Source of the DNA: Burkholderiales bacterium
Lineage (GTDB): Bacteria; Pseudomonadota; Gammaproteobacteria; Burkholderiales; Burkholderiaceae_C
Length of the DNA stretch: 12,426 nucleotides
Direction of reading: 5' to 3'
Assembly (NCBI GenBank): GCA_947474415.1
Contig: CANJKD010000015.1
Location: 1 to 12,426, forward strand
Shown here: positions 1 through 8,832 of the stretch, one piece after another
Position numbering within the stretch: position 1 is the first letter of the stretch
Layout of the letters: each line of letters starts with the position of its first letter
Translations under genes and position numbers: made by a program
Notes under the pieces: model-generated
What the model saw: only the letters and a program-made list of their open reading frames with translations
Told to the model about the DNA's origin: nothing
Databases searched by the model: none

Positions 1-49
1 ACTTCAAACTCTCCTCGCGGCTTGGACTGCGGTGTGCTTCGCGGCGTGT

Positions 50-125
<76 letters not shown>

Positions 126-228
126 TTTGGCCTTTCGCGAGTTGGGGACGGTTTTCACAACCTCCACATCCAGCTTCGAACCACTTCAAACTTCCGGTGT
201 AGCCATCGCAGTACCAAGCGAGAATACG

Positions 229-258
229 ATTATAGCCAGTTTTTCACGTGTTCTGCAA
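229..258 (-). promoter_or_regulatory. Putative sigma-70 promoter for tRNA-Ala
   Basis: On the minus strand there is a perfect -10 hexamer TATAAT at 234-229. Eighteen bases upstream is a poor -35 match, TTGCAG (258-253), which overlaps the last codons of gltX. Transcription would begin near position 222 and leave a leader of about 95 nt before the tRNA 5' end at 125, to be removed by processing. The hexamer match is seen directly; promoter activity is inferred. The tRNA could also be reached by readthrough from gltX, because no hairpin followed by a T-run is visible between them. Confidence 0.5.
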
Positions 259-1638
259 ACGCGAGAGAACTGTTTGACAATTGAAGAGTTCGAGCACGGC
301 ATCAATAGAAGGCGTCTGTGCGCGGCCGCACACCAGGACACGCACGGCATGGGCCAATTGCGGCATCTTCAGGGCGTGCGCCGCGAGGGTTTCCTTGATT
401 GCCACGCTGATGCCGAGCTTGCCCCAGTCGGCCGCAGCCAGCTTCTCGCCCAGGGTAAGCAACGCCGGGCGAAGCTCATCGCGCACGTGCGCAGCGAGGT
501 CTTCAGCCGAAGGTTTCATCTCGACGAAATACATCGTCAACCAGTCAGCGAGTTCGACGGTGGTGGCGCAACGGTCCTTGAACAGTGCACACATGCGGCC
601 CAATGAGTCGTTGACCTCGACTTGAATGTCACGGCGCTTCAACTGGGCGGCCACGAGCGCCGCCAGGGTGACGTCATCGGTCTGCTTGATGTAGTGGGCA
701 TTGACCCACGAAAGCTTGGCGGCATCCCATTGGGCCGGGCTCTTCGACAGGTGTTGACCATCGAACCAATGCACCAGTTGCTCGCGGCTGAACAGTTCCT
801 CGTCGCCATGGCTCCAGCCCAGACGCGACAGGTAGTTCAGCATCGCGTCGGGCAGGTAGCCAGCCTCTTCGTAAGCCGTGACACTGACGGCGCCGCGCCG
901 CTTCGACAGCTTGTGCCCATCGTCTCCGAGGATCACCGGCACGTGGCCGAACAGTGGCAGCGGTGCGCCGAGCGCGTTGAAGATATTGATCTGCCACGGC
1001 GTGTTGTTGACGTGTTCGTCACCACGAAAAACGTGGCTGATGTTCATGTCCCAGTCGTCGACGACGACGCAGAAGTTGTAGGTCGGCACACCATCCGTCC
1101 GCACGATGATCAGGTCATCGATCTCGCGGTTGTTGATCGTGATCGGACCCTTCACGAGGTCGTCCCAGGTCACGTCGCCATCGACCGGGTTGCGAAAACG
1201 AACAACGGGTTGCACGCCAACCGGAACAGCCCCCAGCGACTTGCCGGGTTCGGGCCGCCAGCGGCGGTCATAGTGGGTTTTTTCGCCACGGGCGCGCTGG
1301 GCCTCGCGAATCTCGTCGAGTTCGTGCGGCGTGCAGTAGCAGCGGTAGGCGCTGCCTGCGTCGATCATCTGCGCGACCACCGCGTGGTACCGCTCCAGCC
1401 GCTGCATCTGGTAGACCGGGCCTTCGTCGTAGTCGAGCCCGAGCCAGCGCATCGAGGCAAGAATCTGCTCGACCGCGTCTTGCGTCGAACGCGCCACATC
1501 GGTGTCTTCGATGCGCAGCACGAACTCGCCGCCGAAGTGGCGCGCGTAAGCCCATGAGAAGAGTGCGGTACGGGCCGTGCCCAGATGCAGAAAACCAGTG
1601 GGTGACGGCGCGATTCGGGTGCGTACTTTGCGGGTCAT
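244..1638 (-). CDS. gltX: Glutamyl-tRNA synthetase
   Basis: This is a class I aminoacyl-tRNA synthetase of 464 aa (E. coli GltX has 471) that charges tRNA-Glu with glutamate in the cytoplasm. The nucleotide-binding region has the HIGH-type motif FLHLG at residues 16-20, inside [14 protein letters not shown], and the KMSKS-type motif KLSKR at 243-247. The C-terminal part is the helical anticodon-binding region. In the zinc-binding insertion C100 and C102 are kept, but the positions matching E. coli C125 and H127 are W127 and P129, so the four-ligand zinc site is incomplete. The start is the ATG at 1638, which gives the normal N-terminus; the open frame reads further upstream only through metZ. 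This ATG overlaps the metZ stop as ATGA. No Shine-Dalgarno sequence is visible in the preceding bases, so translation probably depends on coupling to metZ. Burkholderiales normally also have GlnRS, so this is likely a discriminating GluRS (inference). Confidence 0.98.
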   Translation of the reverse strand: MTRKVRTRIAPSPTGFLHLGTARTALFSWAYARHFGGEFVLRIEDTDVARSTQDAVEQILASMRWLGLDYDEGPVYQMQRLERYHAVVAQMIDAGSAYRCYCTPHELDEIREAQRARGEKTHYDRRWRPEPGKSLGAVPVGVQPVVRFRNPVDGDVTWDDLVKGPITINNREIDDLIIVRTDGVPTYNFCVVVDDWDMNISHVFRGDEHVNNTPWQINIFNALGAPLPLFGHVPVILGDDGHKLSKRRGAVSVTAYEEAGYLPDAMLNYLSRLGWSHGDEELFSREQLVHWFDGQHLSKSPAQWDAAKLSWVNAHYIKQTDDVTLAALVAAQLKRRDIQVEVNDSLGRMCALFKDRCATTVELADWLTMYFVEMKPSAEDLAAHVRDELRPALLTLGEKLAAADWGKLGISVAIKETLAAHALKMPQLAHAVRVLVCGRAQTPSIDAVLELFNCQTVLSRLQNT

Positions 1639-2876
1639 GCGTTCAGTGTGCTGAGGCCACGGTTCAGGTCGGCCTTGATGTCTTCGATGTCGTCCAGGCC
1701 CATGGCCACGCGGATCATGCCCTGCGTGATTCCGGCCGCCTGTCGCTGCTCTTCGCTCAGGCGCCCATGCGAGGTGCTGCCCGGGTGCGTGATGGTGGTC
1801 TTGGTGTCGCCCAGGTTGGCGGTGATCGAACACACTTGCGTTTCGTCGATGACATGGAATGCGTTGCTGCGTGCCAGCACGGCCCCACCGGCTGAATAGC
1901 CCTTGACGATGAACGACACCACTGCGCCGCCACTGCCCGATTGCTGCTTGATCGCCAGCTCGTGCTGCGGGTGCGAGGCCAGGCCCGGATAAAACACGCG
2001 CTCGACCTGCGGCTGCGCTTCGAGCCAAGTGGCCAGCAGCAGTGCACGTTCGCTTTGTGCGCGCATGCGGATCGACAGCGTCTCCAGCCCCTTCAGCACG
2101 ACCCAGGCGTTGAATGCCGACAGCGTCATGCCCGCACTGCGCATCACCGGCACGAACTTCTCATTGACGAGTTGCGCGCTCGCGCACAACGCGCCGGCGA
2201 TCACGCGACCCTGGCCGTCAAGGTACTTGGTGCCCGAGTGAATGACGAGGTCGGCGCCGAATTCCATCGGCCGCTGCAACGCGGGCGAACAAAAGCAGTT
2301 GTCGACCGCAAGCCATGCACCGGCCTGCTTGGCGATGGCCGAGAGTGCGCGGATGTCGCAGACCTCGGTCAACGGATTGGTGGGTGACTCGGCGAACAGC
2401 AGCTTCGTGCTGGGCCTGACAGCACGCCGCCACTCGTCAGGATCGGTCTGCGAAACGAAGCTGGTCTCGACACCGAATTTTCCGAACTCGCGGCCGAACA
2501 ACATGATGGTGGAGCCGAACACGCTGCGCGAGCAGATCACGTGGTCACCGGCCTTCAGCAAGCCCATGCCGAGCAGCAGGATCGCACTCATGCCGCTCGA
2601 CGTGGCAATGCAGGCTTCGGCCCCTTCGAGCGCGGCCAGCCGGCGCTCGAACATCGTCACCGTCGGGTTCGTGAAGCGCGAATAGATGAAGGCCTCTTCC
2701 TCATTCGCGAAACGCGCTGCAGCGGTGGCCGCGTCGGGCTGCACGAAGCTGCTCGTCAGGAACAGGGCTTCCGAGTTTTCACCCCAGGCGCTGGGCGGCA
2801 GGCCCTCGCGCACGGCGAGCGTGTCGCGCCGCACATCGGCGGGCAACTGGACACGGGGAATCTTCTTGTCGTTCAT
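1635..2876 (-). CDS. metZ: O-succinylhomoserine sulfhydrylase
   Basis: The product is a 413-aa PLP enzyme of the Cys/Met metabolism (trans-sulfuration) family. It makes homocysteine directly from O-succinylhomoserine and sulfide, bypassing cystathionine, in methionine synthesis. Visible features are YSRFTNPT at 65-72 (phosphate and dimer contacts), the VDN motif with D192 that pairs with the PLP ring nitrogen, and SGTK with the Schiff-base lysine K217, followed by YLDGQGR. The YLDGQGR and [10 protein letters not shown] segments favour MetZ over MetB, MetC or MetY, although substrate choice cannot be proved from sequence. The start ATG shares one base with the purF stop (TGATG), and a GAGG element lies seven bases upstream of it inside the purF end. 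The stop overlaps the gltX start. MetZ following PurF is also the arrangement in Pseudomonas. Confidence 0.95.
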   Translation of the reverse strand: MNDKKIPRVQLPADVRRDTLAVREGLPPSAWGENSEALFLTSSFVQPDAATAAARFANEEEAFIYSRFTNPTVTMFERRLAALEGAEACIATSSGMSAILLLGMGLLKAGDHVICSRSVFGSTIMLFGREFGKFGVETSFVSQTDPDEWRRAVRPSTKLLFAESPTNPLTEVCDIRALSAIAKQAGAWLAVDNCFCSPALQRPMEFGADLVIHSGTKYLDGQGRVIAGALCASAQLVNEKFVPVMRSAGMTLSAFNAWVVLKGLETLSIRMRAQSERALLLATWLEAQPQVERVFYPGLASHPQHELAIKQQSGSGGAVVSFIVKGYSAGGAVLARSNAFHVIDETQVCSITANLGDTKTTITHPGSTSHGRLSEEQRQAAGITQGMIRVAMGLDDIEDIKADLNRGLSTLNA

Positions 2877-4399
2877 CAGGAGGCCTCGGTGGCATTTTGC
2901 AAGGCCAGCCGCGACCGGTCTGTGCCCTCTTCTTCCTCGCCCTGCGCCTTGCGCTGGGCAGCCATCGCATCGAAGTCGGCCAGCGTCACGTCACCGGTGA
3001 TGTAGACGCCGTCGAAGCAAGATGCCTCGAAGCCGTTCAGTGTCGGGTTCAGTGCCCCGACCACGCGCTTCATCGCGGCGATGTCCTGGTAGATCAGCGC
3101 GTCGGCGCCGATGAACTGGCGGATCTCTTCGATGCTGCGGTTGTGCGCGATCAGCTCTTCGTTGGTTGGCATGTCGATGCCATACACATTCGGGAAACGC
3201 ACCGGCGGCGCGGCAGACGCCATGTAGACCTTGCGTGCACCGGCCTCGCGCGCCATCTGCACAATTTCCTTCGAGGTGTTGCCGCGCACAATCGAATCAT
3301 CGACCAGCAGCACGTTGCGGCCCTTGAACTCGACGCTGATCGCATTGAGTTTCTGGCGCACCGACTTCTTGCGCACGCCCTGCCCCGGCATGATGAAGGT
3401 CCGGCCCACATAGCGGTTCTTCACGAAGCCTTCGCGATACGGCTTACCGATGCGCTGCGCCAGCTGCATGGCCGAAGGGCGGCTCGATTCGGGGATCGGG
3501 ATGACGACGTCGATCTCGTTCGGCGGGATCGTCGAGATAAGTCGCTGCGCGAGTGTTTCGCCCATGTTCAGGCGCGCCTGGTAGACCGAGATGCCATCCA
3601 TGATGGAGTCGGGGCGCGCAAGGTACACGTACTCGAACATGCAGGGGTTCAGGCTCGGGTTGTCGGCGCACTGGGCGGCATGCACCGCGCCTTCGAGGTC
3701 GATGAACAAGGCCTCGCCCGGCGCCACATCGCGAACCACCTTGTGCCCTGTTCCTTCGATGGCGACCGATTCGCTCGCCACCATCACCTCGCGGCCCTCG
3801 GGGCCAACGCCTTCGCCGAAGCACAAGGGGCGTATGCCGAACGGGTCACGAAAAGCCAGCAAGCCGTGGCCGGCGATCAACGCCACCACGGCATACGAAC
3901 CCTTGATGCGCTTGTGCACCAAGCGCACGGCGGCAAACACCTGCTCCGGCGTGAGTGGCTGCACACGGGCCACCTGTTCGAGCTCGTGAGCAAGCACGTT
4001 GAGCAGCACCTCGGTATCGCTCGTGGTGTTGATGTGGCGCCTGTCGATGTCGAACAGTTCCTGCTTCAGCGCCTGCGCATTGGTCAGGTTGCCGTTGTGC
4101 ACAAGGACGATGCCGAACGGTGCGTTTACATAGAAGGGCTGCGCCTCTTCTTCGCTGTAGGCGTTGCCAGCAGTCGGGTAACGCACCTGGCCCAGGCCCG
4201 TCGTGCCCGGAAGGCCACGCATATTGCGGGTGCGGAACACGTCCCGCACCATGCCGCGAGCCTTGTGCATAAAGCACTTCGTGCCTTCCATCGTGACGAT
4301 GCCGGCAGCGTCCTGGCCGCGGTGCTGCAGCAACAGCAAGGCGTCGTAGATCAACTGATTGACCGGGCCTTTGGAGATCACACCGACGATGCCACACAT
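2876..4399 (-). CDS. purF: Amidophosphoribosyltransferase
   Basis: This 507-aa enzyme catalyses the first committed step of purine synthesis, converting PRPP and glutamine to 5-phosphoribosylamine. It begins MCGIVGVIS, so Cys2 becomes the N-terminal glutaminase nucleophile once Met is removed and no propeptide is present. That, and the absence of an evident Fe-S cysteine set, makes it the E. coli type rather than the Bacillus type. Glutaminase residues visible are R73 in QVRYPTAG, N102-G103 in HNGN, and D128. The C-terminal phosphoribosyltransferase domain carries the PRPP loop [16 protein letters not shown] at 363-378. The acidic tail (EEEEGTDR, about 488-495) is variable in the family. A GAGG element eight bases upstream supports the start. 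The gene lies 32 bp after cvpA, the purF partner also seen in E. coli, and overlaps metZ by one base. Confidence 0.98.
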   Translation of the reverse strand: MCGIVGVISKGPVNQLIYDALLLLQHRGQDAAGIVTMEGTKCFMHKARGMVRDVFRTRNMRGLPGTTGLGQVRYPTAGNAYSEEEAQPFYVNAPFGIVLVHNGNLTNAQALKQELFDIDRRHINTTSDTEVLLNVLAHELEQVARVQPLTPEQVFAAVRLVHKRIKGSYAVVALIAGHGLLAFRDPFGIRPLCFGEGVGPEGREVMVASESVAIEGTGHKVVRDVAPGEALFIDLEGAVHAAQCADNPSLNPCMFEYVYLARPDSIMDGISVYQARLNMGETLAQRLISTIPPNEIDVVIPIPESSRPSAMQLAQRIGKPYREGFVKNRYVGRTFIMPGQGVRKKSVRQKLNAISVEFKGRNVLLVDDSIVRGNTSKEIVQMAREAGARKVYMASAAPPVRFPNVYGIDMPTNEELIAHNRSIEEIRQFIGADALIYQDIAAMKRVVGALNPTLNGFEASCFDGVYITGDVTLADFDAMAAQRKAQGEEEEGTDRSRLALQNATEAS

Positions 4400-4431
4400 G
4401 ACTGATGCCTCGATTCAACCCGCCGCGCGAT

Positions 4432-4932
4432 TCACGCCGACAGGTAAGGGGAAACTTCTCTTGAAAACCAGGGCCGCAAGCCCTGCAACAGGGCCTGCAA
4501 CCAGACCGCCCCCTGCGCTTGTTGCCAAGCTGGCGAATTCGCCAGCGGCGTGAAGCCCACCACTGCGGCGAGCACGAGTAGCGCGACCATGCCGCGCAGC
4601 AGGCCGAACGCCGCACCAATAACGCGATCGAGCGGGCTGAGCGGCGTCGCACGGACCACGCCGCGCACGACCCGCGCCGCCAGGCCCCACATGACCAGGA
4701 CCAACAGAAACACACATGCGAACGCAGCACCGTGTTTCAACGCCGAGCCGGGCGCGCCTGCCGGTAGGTAGCGTTCTGCCCATCCCGACCATCGCACGGC
4801 CGAGAGCCAGGCCACAAACCAGCCGGCCAGAGACAACAGTTCGAACACGAAGCCGCGCAGCAAACCCACGAGCATCGAAATCGAAAGGAAGGCCAGCAGG
4901 CCGATGTCGACCCAACCCAAGGCAAGCGTCAT
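4432..4932 (-). CDS. cvpA: CvpA family inner-membrane protein
   Basis: This 166-aa protein belongs to the CvpA (colicin V production) family. It has about four hydrophobic membrane segments, near residues 7-24, 28-46, 66-87 and 103-127. Family signatures are the GLLRGFVFE stretch at 23-31 and the LDRVIGAAFGLLRG stretch at 101-114. CvpA is an inner-membrane protein named for its need in colicin V export in E. coli. Its molecular activity is not settled and work in enterics points to envelope homeostasis. It lies between the dedD-like gene (9-bp gap, same reading frame) and purF, the same order as in E. coli dedD-cvpA-purF. No Shine-Dalgarno sequence is visible in the gap, and the upstream in-frame stop excludes a longer protein, so reinitiation after dedD is likely. 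Confidence 0.93.
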   Translation of the reverse strand: MTLALGWVDIGLLAFLSISMLVGLLRGFVFELLSLAGWFVAWLSAVRWSGWAERYLPAGAPGSALKHGAAFACVFLLVLVMWGLAARVVRGVVRATPLSPLDRVIGAAFGLLRGMVALLVLAAVVGFTPLANSPAWQQAQGAVWLQALLQGLRPWFSREVSPYLSA

Positions 4933-4941
4933 CGACGGCGA

Positions 4942-5754
4942 TCACAGCGTGAGCACGGCCGCAGCCAAGCCGGCGCTGCGGGCCCTGGCCTGCGCCTTGT
5001 CCGCCTCAGCACGGGTGGCGAACGGCCCGACACGCACACGAATACGGCTGCCGTCCGCTGTCTCGGCCAACTGGGTGTAAGACTTCATGCCTAGCTTCTC
5101 AACCTTCACGCGAGCTTCGCGCGCACCGGCAGCGTCGGCAAAGGCGCCCACCTGAACCACGAAGCGCGGGGCCGCAGCAAAGGGCTCCTTGCCTTCGAGC
5201 AAGGCCTTGGCGCGGGCCCCATCGGTTGGCGGCAGCGAGCTGAGCTTGGGCTCTGCCGGTTTCACCGGCACGGGCGCTGCACCAGCGGGGGCGGCTAGCA
5301 GCTTCAGTGGCGCAGCGGACGAAGCGCGCTCGGCCAGACCGTCGGCAGGCCTGGAGGCTACAGCAGGGTCACGCCCGGCTTCGTCGCGTGTCTCGGTGAT
5401 GACGGTGTCGCGTGGCGCAGCGGCTTCTGGCACGACGGCAGCCGAGGCGACTGCGGAGGCATCAGGGTGGTCAGCCTTGCCGACGCCGGCGGACGCCCGA
5501 GGTGCCGGCATGACCAGCGCGGGTGCACCCTCCTTGCGAGGGATGACGATCGGAATGTCGACCGGGATCGGCCGTGGTTGGGTTTCGAATACGAGCGGGA
5601 AGCCAATGATGCCGATACCCACCAGCATGACAGCTCCGATCAGGCGCTGGCGCGCGCGCGTGCGCGCACGTTGCACTGCATCGGCGGGTTCGCTGACCAA
5701 CGCGGCCTGCGATGCGGCGTCGGCCTGGCGCTTGAAAAATGACAGCAAACCCAT
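4942..5754 (-). CDS. dedD: SPOR-domain protein, DedD-like
   Basis: This 270-aa bitopic membrane protein has a short basic cytoplasmic part (RARTRARQR, 29-37) and one transmembrane helix at about 38-56. The helix begins with RQRLIGAVMLVGIGIIGFPL, which resembles E. coli DedD. A periplasmic Ala/Pro-rich linker follows (about 60-190), and a C-terminal SPOR domain occupies about 197-270, beginning RFVVQVGAFADAAGA and repeating as IRVRVGPFATRAEA. SPOR domains bind septal peptidoglycan stripped of stem peptides, and DedD contributes to septum formation in E. coli. Its place between folC and cvpA matches E. coli dedD, so the symbol rests on domain plus synteny. Length and linker differ from E. coli DedD (220 aa), as is usual for SPOR proteins. 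The upstream GGAA is too distant to be a strong ribosome site. The basic segment is encoded by a pure CG-alternating tract. Confidence 0.9.
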   Translation of the reverse strand: MGLLSFFKRQADAASQAALVSEPADAVQRARTRARQRLIGAVMLVGIGIIGFPLVFETQPRPIPVDIPIVIPRKEGAPALVMPAPRASAGVGKADHPDASAVASAAVVPEAAAPRDTVITETRDEAGRDPAVASRPADGLAERASSAAPLKLLAAPAGAAPVPVKPAEPKLSSLPPTDGARAKALLEGKEPFAAAPRFVVQVGAFADAAGAREARVKVEKLGMKSYTQLAETADGSRIRVRVGPFATRAEADKAQARARSAGLAAAVLTL

Positions 5755-5835
5755 GCAGTGCGAGTTCCGAAAAAGATGCGCGACCAGTGGAGCGAATGAC
5801 GCCCCTGGACCATCCGTTCGATGGGTGCGCGACGC

Positions 5836-7152
5836 TCAGAGCGTGTGTTTGCCGGAGAGTCGCGGCACGCCGTTCTTCAATACGCCACCGACGGTAAGGA
5901 ACGACCCGAAGACCACGATTCTATCAGCGGGGTCTGCGGCGACCAGTGCCGAACCGAGGGCTTGCAAGGGGCCAGCGTAACGCGCCACAGTGACCGGGCC
6001 TGGCCCTTTGACGCCGAGTCGCGCATGGCGCGCCACCAGTTCGTCGGCAAGGGCCGCGCGGGGCGTTGGCAGGTCGGTGAAATGCCAGTGATCGACCAAC
6101 GGCGCCATGCGGGCCAGGATGGCGTCGATGTCCTTGTCGCGCATGACACCGAACACCGCGTGGGTGCGTGGGAAGTAACCCATCTGGTCAAGGTTCTGTG
6201 CCAGTGCGGCCACGGCGTGCGGGTTGTGCGCCACATCGAGCACCAGCGTCGGCTGACCCGCGACCACCTGGAACCGACCCGGCAATTCAACCAGGGCGAA
6301 GCCGTTCCGCACCGCCTGCGCGGTGATCGGCAACGGCCCGCGCAAGGCCTCGAAGACGGCCAGCGCGCCAGCCGCGTTGAGAAGTTGGTTCGCACCCCGC
6401 AGCGCAGGGTAGGCAATGGCGTTGAAGCGCTTCGCACGGCCTGCCCAGCCCCACTGCTGCTTGTCGCCGGAATAGTTGAAATCACGGCCGAAGCGCCACA
6501 GGTCGGCGCCGACGCGTTCCGCGTACTCGATCACGCTGTGCGGCGGCACCGGGTCGCTGACGATCACCGGCCTGCCGGGACGCATGATGGCGGCCTTCTC
6601 TAAACCGATGGCCTCGCGATCAGACCCGAGAAATTCGGCGTGATCGATGTCGATGCTGGTGATGATCGAACAGTCGGCATCGAAGGCGTTCACCGTGTCG
6701 AGCCGGCCACCCATGCCGACCTCGAGAATCACCAGGTCGAGTGGTGCCTGTGACAAGAACCGCGCAATGGCCAGGGTCGTGAACTCGAAGTAGGTCAGGC
6801 TGATATCACCACGCGCCCGCTCCACTGCTTCGAAGTGCGGCAGCAACTCGGTGGCCTGGACCATCTCGCCATTGACCCGGCAGCGCTCTTCGAAATGCAC
6901 GAGGTGCGGCTTCGAGTACAGGCCGACCCTGTAACCCGCCTGCAAGGCAATGGCTTCGAGCATGGCGCAGGTGGATCCCTTGCCATTGGTGCCCGCCACC
7001 GCGATCACCGAGGCCGTGAACGCCAGGCCCAGGTTTGCCCTGACCAGGAGCGAGCGCTCCAGGGTCATCTCGATTTCAGTGGGGTGAAGCCGCTCGCAAT
7101 GCGCGAGCCATTCGGCGAGGGTTGAGGGCGTTGCGGAGGCGTTGGAAATCAT
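5836..7152 (-). CDS. folC: Bifunctional dihydrofolate synthase / folylpolyglutamate synthase
   Basis: This 438-aa ATP-dependent ligase of the Mur/FPGS family adds glutamate to dihydropteroate and then to reduced folates. The P-loop is GTNGKGST at 54-61. Other family features are [12 protein letters not shown] (79-90), [11 protein letters not shown] (119-129), the [11 protein letters not shown] block (142-152), [11 protein letters not shown] (166-176) with its metal-site histidine, and the likely carbamylated lysine K186 in EKAAI. The C-terminal domain has [16 protein letters not shown] (306-313) and GSF (416-418). Length and motif order match bacterial FolC (E. coli 422 aa). The start ATG overlaps the accD stop as ATGA and has no visible Shine-Dalgarno sequence, implying coupling with accD; accD-folC adjacency is shared with E. 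coli and Pseudomonas. An 81-bp gap follows, the longest between coding regions here, with no convincing terminator or promoter. Confidence 0.97.
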   Translation of the reverse strand: MISNASATPSTLAEWLAHCERLHPTEIEMTLERSLLVRANLGLAFTASVIAVAGTNGKGSTCAMLEAIALQAGYRVGLYSKPHLVHFEERCRVNGEMVQATELLPHFEAVERARGDISLTYFEFTTLAIARFLSQAPLDLVILEVGMGGRLDTVNAFDADCSIITSIDIDHAEFLGSDREAIGLEKAAIMRPGRPVIVSDPVPPHSVIEYAERVGADLWRFGRDFNYSGDKQQWGWAGRAKRFNAIAYPALRGANQLLNAAGALAVFEALRGPLPITAQAVRNGFALVELPGRFQVVAGQPTLVLDVAHNPHAVAALAQNLDQMGYFPRTHAVFGVMRDKDIDAILARMAPLVDHWHFTDLPTPRAALADELVARHARLGVKGPGPVTVARYAGPLQALGSALVAADPADRIVVFGSFLTVGGVLKNGVPRLSGKHTL

Positions 7153-8021
7153 GCGACCGCGTCGGCGCTCTGGCGCTGCAGCATCGCAATGGCGCGCGCG
7201 ATCACACCGCGCAATTCACGGCGATCAACGATGGTGTCGATGGCACCTGTCTGCAGCAGGAATTCCGAACGCTGAAAACCTTCCGGCAGCTTTTCGCGCA
7301 CGGTGTTCTCGATCACCCGCGGGCCGGCAAAACCGATCAGCGCCTTCGGCTCGCCCATTACAACGTCACCGACAAAAGCGAAGCTCGCGGACACGCCGCC
7401 CATGGTCGGGTCGGTCAGCACGCTGATGTACGGCAAGCGGGCTTTCGCCAGGTGCGTCAACGCGGCGTTTGTCTTGGCCATCTGCATCAGGCTCAACAAG
7501 CCTTCCTGCATGCGGGCGCCACCGGTGGCGGTGAAGCTGATGAACGGCGTCTTCTGGTCAATTGCGGCCTCCACACCGCGCACGAAACGCTCGCCGACCA
7601 CCGAACCCATCGAGCCGCCCATGAATTCGAACTCGAAGCACGCAACAACGACCGGAATGCTGTGCACCGCGCCGCCCATCACGACCAGTGCGTCGGTCTC
7701 ACCGGTTTGCTCGAGCGCGTCTTTCAGGCGTTCTGTGTACTTCCTGCTGTCCTTGAACTTCAGCGCATCGACCGGCAAGACCTCGTGGCCAATCTCGTAG
7801 CGGCCCTCGGGATCGAGGAAGGCGTCGAGCCGCTCGCGTGCCCCGATGCGGTGGTGGTGGCTGCACTTCGGACAGACGTTGATGTTCTGCTCGAGGTCGG
7901 TCTTGTAGAGCACCGTCTCGCACGACGGACATTTGATCCACAGGCCTTCCGGCACCGTGCGGCGCTCTCCGCGCTCATTGGGCTGGATCTTCGGGGGCAA
8001 CAGTTTTTCGAGCCAGCTCAT
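7149..8021 (-). CDS. accD: Acetyl-CoA carboxylase carboxyltransferase subunit beta
   Basis: The product is 290 aa and pairs with AccA to form the carboxyltransferase that moves the carboxyl group from biotin on AccB to acetyl-CoA, giving malonyl-CoA for fatty-acid synthesis. The N-terminal zinc ribbon is C31-x2-C34-x15-C50-x2-C53. The crotonase-like core shows [16 protein letters not shown] (131-146), the oxyanion glycines in [11 protein letters not shown] (164-174), and [14 protein letters not shown] (202-215). The start at 8021 gives the typical [10 protein letters not shown]-terminus, and AAGGA lies eight bases upstream. Reading farther upstream would only run into trpA in another frame. 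The gene follows trpA by 13 bp and overlaps folC by four bases. AccA is not in the window. In E. coli the AccA/AccD complex can bind its own mRNA; whether that applies here is unknown. Confidence 0.98.
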   Translation of the reverse strand: MSWLEKLLPPKIQPNERGERRTVPEGLWIKCPSCETVLYKTDLEQNINVCPKCSHHHRIGARERLDAFLDPEGRYEIGHEVLPVDALKFKDSRKYTERLKDALEQTGETDALVVMGGAVHSIPVVVACFEFEFMGGSMGSVVGERFVRGVEAAIDQKTPFISFTATGGARMQEGLLSLMQMAKTNAALTHLAKARLPYISVLTDPTMGGVSASFAFVGDVVMGEPKALIGFAGPRVIENTVREKLPEGFQRSEFLLQTGAIDTIVDRRELRGVIARAIAMLQRQSADAVA

Positions 8022-8029
8022 GAGGTGCG

Positions 8030-8034
8030 TCCTT
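8030..8034 (-). promoter_or_regulatory. accD ribosome binding site
   Basis: AAGGA on the minus strand sits directly after the trpA stop codon and eight bases before the accD ATG. It fixes the accD start at 8021 rather than an upstream in-frame ATG inside trpA. Confidence 0.75.
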
Positions 8035-8832
8035 TCAGGAATCGAGTGCGGCGCGAATGCCGGCAATGAAGTCGCCCGCTGCCGCAGCGACGTTGTCGCG
8101 CGTTCGGGATTCGAGCAGTTGGACGAGCGCCGTGCCGATGACCACTGCATCCGATACATCAGCCACGGCGCGTGCAGTGGCGGCATCGCGGATGCCGAAG
8201 CCCACGCCGACCGGCAGCTTCACAAAGGCCTTTATGCGCGGCACCATGACCGCCACGGCAGCGGTGTCGAGGTGGCCCGCGCCGGTCACACCCTTGAGCG
8301 ACACGTAATACACATAGCCGCTCGCGATGCGGGCCACATGCCGCATGCGTTGCTCCGTCGACGTGGGGGCGAGCAGAAAAATAGGATCGATCGCGCTGGC
8401 CCGCAACGAGGCCGCGAAGGCCTCGCATTCTTCAGGCGGGTAGTCAACCACCAGCACGCCGTCGACACCCACCACGCCGGCGTCAGTCACGAAGCGGTCG
8501 ACACCATAGCGTTCGACCGGGTTCGCGTAGCCCATCAGCACGATCGGGGTCGCCTGGTTCGTCGCCCTGAACTGGCGCACCATTGCCAGCACCTGAGGCA
8601 TGCCGATGCCCTTGGCTAGCGCGCGTTCACCTGCCTTCTGGATCACCGGGCCATCAGCTATCGGGTCGGAAAACGGCACGCCCAGTTCGATCACGTCGGC
8701 ACCGGCCGAGGCCATGGCGAGCATGATGTCGACGGTGGCATCGGCGTAGGGGTCACCGGCCACCACATAGGGAATCAACGCCTTGCGGCCACGCGCACCC
8801 AGGGCTTCAAAGGTTGCAGCGATGCGGCTCAT
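8035..8832 (-). CDS. trpA: Tryptophan synthase alpha subunit
   Basis: This 265-aa TIM-barrel subunit cleaves indole-3-glycerol phosphate to indole and glyceraldehyde 3-phosphate, and indole then passes through the tunnel to TrpB. The catalytic pair is present: E49 in [13 protein letters not shown] and D60 in [10 protein letters not shown], the same numbering as E. coli. The phosphate-binding segments [10 protein letters not shown] (177-186), GVGFGI (209-214) and VIGTALV (231-237) are intact. The start at 8832 gives the family N-terminus [11 protein letters not shown], with AAGGGG five bases upstream. An upstream in-frame ATG at 8883 lies in trpB and adds residues unlike the family. The start overlaps the trpB stop as ATGA, which fits the 1:1 stoichiometry of the alpha2-beta2 complex. 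Confidence 0.98.
   Translation of the reverse strand: MSRIAATFEALGARGRKALIPYVVAGDPYADATVDIMLAMASAGADVIELGVPFSDPIADGPVIQKAGERALAKGIGMPQVLAMVRQFRATNQATPIVLMGYANPVERYGVDRFVTDAGVVGVDGVLVVDYPPEECEAFAASLRASAIDPIFLLAPTSTEQRMRHVARIASGYVYYVSLKGVTGAGHLDTAAVAVMVPRIKAFVKLPVGVGFGIRDAATARAVADVSDAVVIGTALVQLLESRTRDNVAAAAGDFIAGIRAALDS

Noticed and set aside
622..1557. A 311-codon plus-strand open frame opposite gltX
   Set aside because: It is a shadow of gltX codon bias with no domain visible.
2897..4405. A 502-codon open frame on the plus strand opposite nearly all of purF
   Set aside because: It mirrors purF, which has full catalytic motifs. The product is His/Arg/Val-rich with no recognisable domain, as expected from the complement of a GC-rich gene.
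5810..5824. Small hairpin CCATC/GATGG in the folC-dedD gap
   Set aside because: A 5-bp stem with no following T-run is too weak for a terminator, and one of this size is expected by chance.
7122..8069. A 315-codon plus-strand open frame opposite accD
   Set aside because: It is a shadow of accD; the peptide has no recognisable features and crosses the accD and folC boundaries.
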